NCBI RefSeq assembly: GCF_028288185.1
Contig: NZ_JAQBOF010000036.1
Span: 1 to 64,000 of the forward strand
DNA length: 64,000 bases
Source of the DNA: Mucilaginibacter sp.
GTDB lineage: Bacteria; Bacteroidota; Bacteroidia; Sphingobacteriales; Sphingobacteriaceae
Direction: 5' to 3'
Below, piece after piece: positions 33,786-42,032 of the stretch (its first letter is position 1; every line of letters starts with the position of its first letter). The notes below the pieces were generated by a model. It worked only from the letters and a program-made list of their open reading frames with translations. It did not search any database and was not told the origin of the DNA. The translations under genes and the position numbers were made by a program.

Positions 33786-36241
33786 TTACTTGTAGCTTTT
33801 CCGGCTATACCGCCGGCCCTTTTTTGCTCGTCCTCGTTACCGGTATCATGTTTGGTTGTATTCTTTAATGATATATTACCAAAATTATAGCTAAAGCTAA
33901 ACGTAATTAAACGGGTTTCTTTTTTATCATATACCGTCATGTTAAGATTTTGATACTTGATAGTGCTAAAGTCCCTGTGCGTGTTAAAAATATCCTTTAC
34001 GCCCAGGCTTAATCTCCCATTTCGGTTAAGTATTTTTTTGCTTATACCAGCATCAACATAATAATCTGCCTTAAACTGGCCAATACCATAAAAGCCAGGC
34101 GATTCATAATCACCAGAAACCTGGGCAGAGAGCGTATTGGATAACCTAAGGTTTTGCTCACTGTATAAACTAATCCACTGGGTACCTTTATCAAGTGTCC
34201 CGTTTTGGGGATAAGCTTTTATACGCTGATAGGACGCATCCGCAGAAAAACTGCCAGTCCACCAGTTTGTAAAGATTACCGGCACGTAAAACCTTAAGCC
34301 ATAAGTAGAGTAAGTACCAAAATTCTGGGTGATTGATCTGCTTACCTTTGTCGAATCGTTTTGTACATAATCCAAAAACTCATAAAAATTTGTAATAACC
34401 GAAGCGTATAAAGTGGTCATTGATTTTTTATTATAAGTATGTGATATTTGTATTTTGTTAGTATACTGAGGCAATAAATTTGGATTACCCTGGCGGTAAT
34501 CATACAGATCTGTAAAGTACAAAAACGGGTTAACAGCATCATAAGCCGCCCTGTTTACTCCCCGGTTAAAGCTAATATCAAAGTTATTTTTGGCATCAGC
34601 CTGGTAATTTAACTGCACTTGAGGAAACCAATCCGTATAGTTCTTTTTAACCGAGCTTACCATTAATGCAGATGTGCCATTACCACTAGTATTAGACTGC
34701 TCAACTCTTAAACCTGCTATCAAATCTACTTGCCCTAATTTGCCTATATAATTTATATACCCTGAATTGATATTCTCTTTATATAAAAATGCACTGCTAA
34801 AATTTGGTGCGCTTTGGTAAACCCCGTTTACTTGGGGGCCAAAAATTAGATTATTATCGCTTTGCACCCAGCTAAATTTTAAACCACCTTCTAATCGTGC
34901 TGTTTTTGATAATGGGTTTACATAGTCAACCTTTGCTGCCAGGATATTAATCTTGGCCGGCGATAGGTTTTGCAATTTAAGCGCGGGCCTGTAATTAACA
35001 TGTGCAGAATTGTAGAAGTAATTATCAATATATTCGGACGAGTGGCGATTAATATCATTATAGGTTACGTCTACAGTTAGCAGCTTGCCCATGGTATCCA
35101 GCTTACCGGTATAGTTAATATCGTAGCTTAAATTATTAAGCCCGCGGTTTAGCTGTGATTTTGTTGATATGGTCGAATCAAGCACCCCGTTATTGGTAAC
35201 ATTTAAAACATTGTTTTTTACAAAGTCATCATCATTAATGGTACCACTTACCAATACTCCAATAGTATGTTTAGTTGATAATGTATAATCTGTCCCGATC
35301 CTGAAATTATGAACATAGCCTTGCTGGGTAGCATAATAATTTACATCATACTCATTTACATTGCCTTTGTAGTTTATTATTCTGTTGGTTATAAACGCAT
35401 GGTCGGTTTTTCTATCACCGTAATTATAATTACCAAAAATATTTATTTTGCCCCTGCGGTTATTAAATATCAAACCCGCGCTACCCTTACCAAACTTACC
35501 ATAACCCGCACTGGTTGAAACTGTAAAGTTTGTACCGGCATTGGTGCCCTTTTTCATTTCGAAGTTAATAATACCACCACCGGCCGCTTCATATTTAGCT
35601 GAAGGATTAGATATCAGTACTAAATGATCTATCATGCTGGCTGGTAAACTTTGTAAATAGTCAACCAGATCCGGCCCGGTTAACTGCGTTGCTTTACCAT
35701 CAATCGTTACCAAGGCGTTTGATCGGCCAATAATACTAATGTCGCCCTTATTATCGGCATGCACACCCGGTGCCTGCCTTAATAAATCAAATGCAGACTC
35801 GCCCCCAGAAATTATACTGCTTTGTACGTTTAGTATAATTCTATCTGGCTTAACCTCTATATATGAGCGTTGGGCGGTTATAGAAACTGCTTCAAGTTGT
35901 GGCAAGTGGAGGGTTAAGTTAATTTCGCCAATAGCTATATCTTTATCAGATATTACTGTATACGGCCCGGTTAATGACTGGTCATAACCTATTTTACTTA
36001 TCAGCAGCAGATACTTGCCGGGCTTAATATCAAATTTAAATATTCCTTTTTCATTACAGATAGCAGATTTAATGATCGAAGAGTCGGCAGCGGCTAATAG
36101 GATAACCGTGGCCGCTTCGGCCGCCAAATGTTTTTCCTCAGAAACTTTACCATGCAACCCGGAAGAGCCTGTTTGTGCATATAAATGATTATAGGCACCC
36201 GATAAGAACGCTATTAACAAGCACCCCGTTAAAACCTTCAT
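33782..36241 (-). CDS. Outer membrane beta-barrel protein, TonB-dependent receptor-like
   Basis: The 819-residue protein has a signal peptide (MKVLTGCLLIAFLSGAYNHLYAQ), an N-terminal carboxypeptidase-regulatory-like domain (about 28-110, beginning LHGKVSEEKHLAAEAA), a plug-like region (IISGGESAFDLLRQAPGVHA and SNALVTIDGKATQLTGPDL), and a large C-terminal barrel ending FSFSYNFGNISLKN. This is the Bacteroidota outer membrane beta-barrel family often labelled OMP_b-brl_3. No SusD partner is adjacent, so it is not a standard glycan uptake pair. The ligand is unknown. Confidence 0.88.
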   Translation of the reverse strand: MKVLTGCLLIAFLSGAYNHLYAQTGSSGLHGKVSEEKHLAAEAATVILLAAADSSIIKSAICNEKGIFKFDIKPGKYLLLISKIGYDQSLTGPYTVISDKDIAIGEINLTLHLPQLEAVSITAQRSYIEVKPDRIILNVQSSIISGGESAFDLLRQAPGVHADNKGDISIIGRSNALVTIDGKATQLTGPDLVDYLQSLPASMIDHLVLISNPSAKYEAAGGGIINFEMKKGTNAGTNFTVSTSAGYGKFGKGSAGLIFNNRRGKINIFGNYNYGDRKTDHAFITNRIINYKGNVNEYDVNYYATQQGYVHNFRIGTDYTLSTKHTIGVLVSGTINDDDFVKNNVLNVTNNGVLDSTISTKSQLNRGLNNLSYDINYTGKLDTMGKLLTVDVTYNDINRHSSEYIDNYFYNSAHVNYRPALKLQNLSPAKINILAAKVDYVNPLSKTARLEGGLKFSWVQSDNNLIFGPQVNGVYQSAPNFSSAFLYKENINSGYINYIGKLGQVDLIAGLRVEQSNTSGNGTSALMVSSVKKNYTDWFPQVQLNYQADAKNNFDISFNRGVNRAAYDAVNPFLYFTDLYDYRQGNPNLLPQYTNKIQISHTYNKKSMTTLYASVITNFYEFLDYVQNDSTKVSRSITQNFGTYSTYGLRFYVPVIFTNWWTGSFSADASYQRIKAYPQNGTLDKGTQWISLYSEQNLRLSNTLSAQVSGDYESPGFYGIGQFKADYYVDAGISKKILNRNGRLSLGVKDIFNTHRDFSTIKYQNLNMTVYDKKETRLITFSFSYNFGNISLKNTTKHDTGNEDEQKRAGGIAGKATSN

Positions 36242-36428
36242 TAATATATATGTAGAAATTTGTTATCAGTTAATAATAAACTATAAATATGCTAAAAAAT
36301 AGCCTGATTTATAGTCTTGTTACGGTTTATTTTTAATAAAAATTATTAATACTTATTGTATAGTTGGTTATAGTAACATGTATTGCCTAATTTTTATTAA
36401 TTTTCGTAATTATATTACACCCATTAAA

Positions 36429-37703
36429 ATGAAGAAAATTTGCTTTTTTACACTGGCTATATTTTTTGCTGTAAAACTATTTGCACAGGCAGAGCCCGCT
36501 ACGTATATGGCTACCGCAGGTCGGTTTAAAAAGTTCTATAATGCAAACCTCCCTGATAGTATATCTGCAAACTTTGGCCCCGAGTTTAAAGCTGTTTTAC
36601 CTATTGATAAATTTAACGCCTCAACCAAACAATTAAGGGCACAGTTAGGCACTTTACTTCAAACTGAGTTTATTGGTTATGACTCGTCATTGGCTAGCTA
36701 TAAAGCTACATTTCAAAACGGTGTCTTTTTACTCAATCTTGCATTAAACGGTAAGAACCAGATTATTGGGTTAAAACTGGCCCCATATCAGGAAGCCGCT
36801 AAAATTGATCCTTCATTAATAGAATCTCCCGTTTCGTTAAAAACATTATCCGGAACAATTTATGGCACTATAACTACGCCAAAAACCATTAATGGTAAAA
36901 TACCTGTGGTGTTAATTATTGCAGGCTCTGGCCCTACAGACCGTAACGGTAATAGCCCCAATTTGGCTACTAATGATTATAAATTAATAGCCGAAGCATT
37001 AGGTAAAGATGGTATTGCAAGCTTACGCTATGATAAACGTATGGTTGGCGAAAGCGTTGGGACAGAAAAAGAAGAAAGCCTGCGCTTTGATGATTATGTT
37101 GATGATGCTATAGGCATGATCAATTTATTAAAAGAGGATAAGCGGTTCTCTAAAGTAATTGTGCTGGGGCATAGCGAAGGATCATTAGTTGGCATGCTTG
37201 CTTCCATTGCTTCCGAAGGCGGTACCGATGCTTTCATTTCGGTTGCAGGCGCGGGCCGCCGGGCCGATGAGATTTTAACTGAACAAATGAAATCGCAGCC
37301 GGCTTATATGTCCGAAGGCTTTAAAAAGATATTAGACTCGTTAGCCGTGGGCAAAGTTCAGAAAAAGGTTGACCCTTCTTTATACTTTATAGCCAGGCCA
37401 GGCATACAAAATTATTTAAGGAGCTGGTGTAAGTTTGATCCCCAACAGGAGATCAAAAAACTTAGAATACCTATACTAATTATACTAGGCAATACAGATT
37501 TGCAGGTACCTGTTACTGATGCAGAAAAGTTAAAAAAAGCAAAATCGGCAGCTATATTAGCAATTATACACGGCATGAACCATGTACTTAAAGAGGCCCC
37601 GGTAGATAAAGATAAAAATATGGCCACCTATAACCAGCCGGACCTGCCTTTAAAACCCGAGTTTGTAAGCAGTGTGCTTGATTTTATTCATGGGTTGAAG
37701 TAA
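36429..37703 (+). CDS. Secreted alpha/beta hydrolase with N-terminal DUF3887-like domain
   Basis: The protein has a signal peptide (MKKICFFTLAIFFAVKLFAQ), an N-terminal DUF3887-like domain (about 25-135) and a C-terminal alpha/beta hydrolase domain. The oxyanion-region motif IIAGSGPTDRNGNSP and the nucleophile elbow VLGHSEGSLVG are clear; a late ILGNTDLQVPVTDAEK and IHGMNHVLKEAP supply the acid and histidine. Substrate is unknown; related proteins act on small esters. The start at 36429 was preferred to a longer frame from 36378 because it begins the signal peptide. Confidence 0.88.
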   Translation: MKKICFFTLAIFFAVKLFAQAEPATYMATAGRFKKFYNANLPDSISANFGPEFKAVLPIDKFNASTKQLRAQLGTLLQTEFIGYDSSLASYKATFQNGVFLLNLALNGKNQIIGLKLAPYQEAAKIDPSLIESPVSLKTLSGTIYGTITTPKTINGKIPVVLIIAGSGPTDRNGNSPNLATNDYKLIAEALGKDGIASLRYDKRMVGESVGTEKEESLRFDDYVDDAIGMINLLKEDKRFSKVIVLGHSEGSLVGMLASIASEGGTDAFISVAGAGRRADEILTEQMKSQPAYMSEGFKKILDSLAVGKVQKKVDPSLYFIARPGIQNYLRSWCKFDPQQEIKKLRIPILIILGNTDLQVPVTDAEKLKKAKSAAILAIIHGMNHVLKEAPVDKDKNMATYNQPDLPLKPEFVSSVLDFIHGLK

Positions 37704-37710
37704 AGAATTA

Positions 37711-38187
37711 CTAAGACTTATAGTTCCCCTGCAACCGTCGTATCACCACGATTTCGCTGATATGATAAGCGGTATGATCTGCAATTTGAAGGGCCTCGCG
37801 CAATATGGTTTGCCCACTGCCATGACCCAATGGTTTATAAATATCTGTGGTTTTAAAAAGATTTATAAACTCTTCAAGGTCGGCCTCTATTTGTTTTAAT
37901 GAATTTTCCCAGTCAGTGCCGCCAACCGGCGCGGTTTCTTTTGGCCAGTATTCATCGGGCCATTTTGGCGATTTATGATTCTTGTCCAAACAAAACTGCA
38001 CCATATCCCATTGGACAATGCGTATATGCTCAACCAATTGCCAAATGCTGTAGGGTAGTTTAGTTGGTTTATCGCCACGTGCCCCAGCAGGCAACCCTTC
38101 AAGCGCATCTTGTAAACCAATATGTGCGCTGCCGCCACGCAGTAATTTTACTACTTCATCAATAATTATTTTATGCTCCTTATCCAT
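37711..38187 (-). CDS. DinB family protein
   Basis: The 158-residue protein matches the DinB/YfiT four-helix-bundle family, which uses three histidines for metal binding. Candidate metal ligands lie in WQLVEHIRIVQWDM and ADHTAYHISEIVVIRR. DinB-like proteins include thiol transferases and damage-induced proteins; the exact role here is not known. The start at 38187 (MDKEHKIIIDEVVKLL) was chosen over a 25-codon extension of poor quality. It is convergent with the alpha/beta hydrolase gene, separated by 7 bases. Confidence 0.85.
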   Translation of the reverse strand: MDKEHKIIIDEVVKLLRGGSAHIGLQDALEGLPAGARGDKPTKLPYSIWQLVEHIRIVQWDMVQFCLDKNHKSPKWPDEYWPKETAPVGGTDWENSLKQIEADLEEFINLFKTTDIYKPLGHGSGQTILREALQIADHTAYHISEIVVIRRLQGNYKS

Positions 38188-38264
38188 AGTAATACTTTGT
38201 TTTATTGTTAATAGCTTTTTTGTGTTAAATGTTCTAAGTTTATCCAACAAAATAATTACCAATT

Positions 38265-40019
38265 ATGCGTAGCCTTACCTACTTAATTCTCTTGTCGCTT
38301 TTTATTATCGGATGCCAGAAAGAGGGCCCAATGGGCCAGTTATCAGCAAAAGGTAACGAGGCGTTTACCGCTTATGAGGGCCATTACCTGGATGCTTTAT
38401 GGAAACTAAACCCGGACGAAGCAACTAACCAGGGCTACCATAAATATGATAGCTTACTGATAATCCCTAACGATAAAAGCCGCGAGGCGATGCTGAATTT
38501 TGTCAAACTGCAACAAGACTCTTTGGCGCGGTTCGAGGTAAATGATCTGACCGAACTGAACAAAATGGATTACCACATCCTTCAAAATCAATTAGAGTAT
38601 ACTAGTTGGCAGATAACGGTATTAAAAAGCTATCAATGGAACCCCGGATATTACAATGCTATCCCTACGTTCGCGCATATTTTAAATGAAAACTATGCCC
38701 CGCTGACTAAGCGCTTGCGCAATTTCTACCAAAAAATGGCCGACCTGCCGGCTTACTATAAAGAAGCCCAAAAACAAATAAAAAATCCGGTGCCCGAGCT
38801 AACCACTCTGGCTATAGACCAGCAAACAGGTGGTATTAATATATTGGAAAAAGATTTTGCCGACTCGCTAAAAAAAACCAATATACCGGCGGCAGAGCAA
38901 AAACAAATGACCGACAGGGCCAAAGTTTCGGCTGATGCGGTTAGAGCATTTGTAACCTGGCTACAAAACTTAAAGAGCGATAAATCACGAAGTTTTAGAT
39001 TAGGCAAGGAGTTGTATGAGGATAAGTTTAAATTCGAAATACAATCAGCCTATAACGCGCAGCAGTTATTTAATTTAGCTACCGAGCGTAAAAAACAAGT
39101 GCATAAGGATATGGCTAAGCTAAGCCGCCAGTTATGGCCAAAATATTTCGGCAAAAAAGCAATGCCTGCCGACTCGTTGGATATGATAGGCCAGGTTTTA
39201 GATACGCTATCAGCCAAACATACAACGGCTGCTGATCTGCAATTGACCATCGAAAAAATATTACCTAAACTATCGGCATTTATAAAAACTAAGGACTTGC
39301 TAACGCTCGACCCTACCAAGCCATTGTTGGTACGTAAAAACCCGGCTTACTTTGGCAATGCGGCCGTAGCATCATTAAGCGCACCGGGGCCGTACGATAA
39401 AAACGGAAACTCTTATTTTAATATCATTAGCCTGACAGGTTTATCAGCAGATAAAGCAGAAAGCTACCTGCGCGAATACAATAACTATACCATACAAATA
39501 TTAAGTATACATGAAGGCATACCCGGCCATTACGCGCAATTGATTTATGCCAATAAAGCGCCTAGCTTAATAAAATCACTGTTTGGCAGCGGCACCATGG
39601 TTGAAGGCTGGGCCGTGTACGGCGAGCAAATGATGCTGGATAATGGTTATGACGATTCGCCCGAAATGAAGCTGATGTGGTATAAATGGCACCTGCGCTC
39701 GGTTTGTAACAGTATTTTAGATTATAACGTACATAGCAACGGCACCACCAAAGAACAAGCTATAACCTTCTTAACCCACGAAGCTTTTCAACAACAGGCA
39801 GAAGCCGAAGGCAAATGGAGGCGCGTAAGTGTAACCAGCGTACAACTGGATAGTTACTACGATGGATACAAAGAAATTATGGGTCTGCGCGAAGCCTACA
39901 AAGCCAAAGTTGGTGCCGAAAAATACAAGCTTAAAGAGTTTAATGAGAAGTTTTTAAGTTATGGCAATGCGCCGGTTAAACTGATAAGATTGGCGATGTT
40001 GGGGAATAAATCAAATTAA
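38265..40019 (+). CDS. DUF885 family lipoprotein, zinc peptidase-like
   Basis: The 584-residue protein begins with a lipoprotein signal (MRSLTYLILLSLFIIGC). The C-terminal third carries HEGIPGHYAQLIYANKA and, about 30 residues on, TMVEGWAVYGEQM; together these are the HExxPGH and EGWA motifs of DUF885, which resembles M3-like zinc metallopeptidases. It is likely a periplasmic or outer-membrane-anchored peptidase, with unknown substrate. It is divergent from the DinB gene and followed by a MITE-like element. Confidence 0.9.
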   Translation: MRSLTYLILLSLFIIGCQKEGPMGQLSAKGNEAFTAYEGHYLDALWKLNPDEATNQGYHKYDSLLIIPNDKSREAMLNFVKLQQDSLARFEVNDLTELNKMDYHILQNQLEYTSWQITVLKSYQWNPGYYNAIPTFAHILNENYAPLTKRLRNFYQKMADLPAYYKEAQKQIKNPVPELTTLAIDQQTGGINILEKDFADSLKKTNIPAAEQKQMTDRAKVSADAVRAFVTWLQNLKSDKSRSFRLGKELYEDKFKFEIQSAYNAQQLFNLATERKKQVHKDMAKLSRQLWPKYFGKKAMPADSLDMIGQVLDTLSAKHTTAADLQLTIEKILPKLSAFIKTKDLLTLDPTKPLLVRKNPAYFGNAAVASLSAPGPYDKNGNSYFNIISLTGLSADKAESYLREYNNYTIQILSIHEGIPGHYAQLIYANKAPSLIKSLFGSGTMVEGWAVYGEQMMLDNGYDDSPEMKLMWYKWHLRSVCNSILDYNVHSNGTTKEQAITFLTHEAFQQQAEAEGKWRRVSVTSVQLDSYYDGYKEIMGLREAYKAKVGAEKYKLKEFNEKFLSYGNAPVKLIRLAMLGNKSN

Positions 40020-40067
40020 GTTTGTCATTTCAAGGTAGGATATTTCCAGCGCGCAACTGAACGTGTA

Positions 40068-40547
40068 GTAGCGCTCATGGCCGCTGGGCCTAGTTCTTTT
40101 TCCTTAGATGAAAAAGAACCAAAAACTAAGCGTAGCGACCTCATGAACACCTATAAAAACAAACAATAAGTGAATAAATCAAGTCAGCCCAATCGCTGCC
40201 ACCTCACAGGCCAGGCTCCCGACCGCGTGGGCTGACAGGCCTTTGCGCTCTTTTCATTGCTCATTAATATGAAAATTGTTGGCTCATTGAGCAAAGCGTC
40301 AGCAGAAAAGCTTCGGATGAAATTAAGTAAAACAAGTTGGCCTGAGTGTTGGAAAGGGCATAGCAACTTTTTACTGAAGCGGTGGACGTGAGCGAGCAAA
40401 GCTGGGTAAAAATATTGCAGCCCGTGGTTTTACTTAATTTGCCGGGCAAAGGCCATGAGCGCAAAGAAGCATATCTGATGACTTGATTTTTTGGTTACTT
40501 TTGTATCAAGACAAAAGTAACAGCCCTAGCGGCAATTGAGCGCTACG
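40068..40547. mobile_element. MITE-like element, copy A (core inverted relative to copy B)
   Basis: This non-coding element has imperfect terminal inverted repeats (GTAGCGCTCA at 40068-40077 against the complement of 40523-40547). Inside the left end is a hairpin GTTCTTTTTC/GAAAAAGAAC (40093-40119), and inside the right end GTTACTTTTG/CAAAAGTAAC (40494-40521). A core of 308 bp (40179-40486) is bounded by TCAAGTCA and TGACTTGA. The core aligns along its whole length to the reverse complement of the core at 62141-62445, while the end hairpins match in the direct sense. About 53 extra bases lie between the left hairpin and the core. The right end is 26 bases before the DUF5996 start codon. Confidence 0.8.
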
Positions 40548-40573
40548 ACGCGTTCTCGCAAAACAATAAAGGC

Positions 40574-41503
40574 ATGAGCAAACAAAACTGGCCCCAACTA
40601 AACTACACCGACCTAAAAGATACTGTAGCTACTGTACAGTTATGGACACAAATAGTCGGCAAGATCCGCCTTAAAAAAATGCCATGGCTTAATCATTCCT
40701 GGCATGTTACTTTATATGTTTCGCCGCGGGGTTTAACCACACAAAGCATCCCTTATGGCGGTGGTAGTTTCCAGATAGATTTTGATTTTATAACACACCA
40801 GCTCATCATTACCTGCAGCAACGGCAAGCATCAAATAGTAGAGCTATACCCACGCACAGTAGCCAGCTTTTATAAAGAGCTATTTGAAAAATTGACGTTG
40901 CTGAATATCGAAATAGCTATTTATGCCAAACCCAATGAGATTGACCCGGCTATTCCGTTTGCTGATGATGAGGTGCATCAATCGTACGACAAACACCAGG
41001 TCGAGCTATTTTTTAAGGCTTTGCTAAACATCAATAAAGTGTTTACCCAATTTAGGTCGAGGTTTAGCGGCAAGTGCAGCCCGGTACATTTTTTCTGGGG
41101 AGCGTTTGATCTGGCCGTCACCCGTTTCTCGGGCCGCAGGGCACCGTTATACCCCGGCGGCATACCTAATATCCCCGACAGAGTGATGCAGGAAGCCTAC
41201 TCGCATGAGGTGAGTAGCTGCGGTTTTTGGCCGGGCGGTGATCAGTTTCCGCACCCTGCGTTTTATGCCTATTGCTATCCTACTCCTGCTACCTTTGGCC
41301 AGCAACCTGTTAAACCGGCCGAAGCATTTTACAGTACGGAGATGGGCGAGTTCTTTTTAAAATATGAAGATGTGCGCAATGCCGGCAATCCTGAAAATAC
41401 TTTACTGGAGTTTTTAGAAAGCACCTACGTAGCGGCCGCCAACACAGGCAATTGGGACAGGGAGAATTTAGAATGTGATTTTTCGTGGTTGGAGAAATCT
41501 TAA
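40574..41503 (+). CDS. DUF5996 family protein
   Basis: This 309-residue soluble protein matches the DUF5996 family in its start (NWPQLNYTDLKDTVATVQLW) and the WLNHSWHVTLYVSPRGLTT segment. It has no signal peptide and no recognised catalytic motif. The family is of unknown function. It sits immediately after the MITE-like element, so its promoter is likely within or made by that element's right end. A 529 bp intergenic region follows. Confidence 0.85.
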   Translation: MSKQNWPQLNYTDLKDTVATVQLWTQIVGKIRLKKMPWLNHSWHVTLYVSPRGLTTQSIPYGGGSFQIDFDFITHQLIITCSNGKHQIVELYPRTVASFYKELFEKLTLLNIEIAIYAKPNEIDPAIPFADDEVHQSYDKHQVELFFKALLNINKVFTQFRSRFSGKCSPVHFFWGAFDLAVTRFSGRRAPLYPGGIPNIPDRVMQEAYSHEVSSCGFWPGGDQFPHPAFYAYCYPTPATFGQQPVKPAEAFYSTEMGEFFLKYEDVRNAGNPENTLLEFLESTYVAAANTGNWDRENLECDFSWLEKS

Positions 41504-41682
41504 ATTTAATAAGTTAGTCCTAATTTGTAATCCGAGGAAGTATCAAACAGGGCTGAAATTTTACAGCAAAATTACGGCGTTTAAATAAAATTATGGTGAC
41601 ACCATTTTTGTCAGTACCTGTTTTTAGCGATACGGACGTGTCATCCACAGCTAAATCGCTGATTTCGCTTGTTTCTTTTTTC

Positions 41683-41877
41683 TGTTTCACATCACTAAAA
41701 ATCAACAAAATACAAACATTTGATTATCAGTAATTAAACTAAAAATTACACATAAAAATCTTGACGTTTAGGTTGTTTCATTTTGTTTCACTCCATTTTA
41801 CTAAACTGCTATTTTTCAAATAATTATCTCAAAAAAGTGTTTCAATTGTTTCATCTGTTTCACTGTTTCATGAAACA
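41683..41877 (+). repeat. TGTTTCA iteron-like array
   Basis: Seven copies of TGTTTCA start at 41683, 41774, 41784, 41838, 41847, 41856 and 41864, and one inverted copy TGAAACA follows at 41871-41877. The last four direct copies are 8-9 bases apart and the array ends in the inverted copy. This arrangement resembles a protein-binding array or plasmid-type iterons, though no replication gene is nearby. Confidence 0.6.
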
Positions 41878-41900
41878 AAGCAGTCAGCCTGGTAATATCC

Positions 41901-41933
41901 AGACTTACGAAGTTTTTAAAACTTCGTAAGTCT
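41901..41933. repeat. Perfect 16 bp palindromic repeat
   Basis: AGACTTACGAAGTTTT and its exact complement are separated by one base. Palindromes of this sequence type are dispersed in Bacteroidota genomes. It lies between the TGTTTCA array and pruA and lacks the T tract of a terminator. Confidence 0.75.
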
Positions 41934-42032
41934 TAACCACCTTCTGTCATATACCAGTAATTTGCCCATCCGCCTATCTGCACATTTGCACATAATATGT
42001 ACCTTTACTTTTAGAATTAACTGAACATCATT

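Larger units (their letters stand above)
41504..42032. other. Intergenic region with TGTTTCA array and palindrome
   Basis: This 529 bp gap between the DUF5996 and pruA genes has no supported gene. It holds an iteron-like TGTTTCA array (41683-41877), a perfect palindrome (41901-41933) and, near 42000, a TACCTTTA -7-like box that could serve pruA. A 62-codon minus-strand frame (41520-41708) starts with TTG and resembles nothing I know. Confidence 0.6.

Noticed and set aside
41520..41708. 62-codon minus-strand frame in the DUF5996-pruA gap
   Set aside because: It starts with TTG, has no recognisable motif and no promoter support; a resemblance to an integrase arm domain did not hold up.
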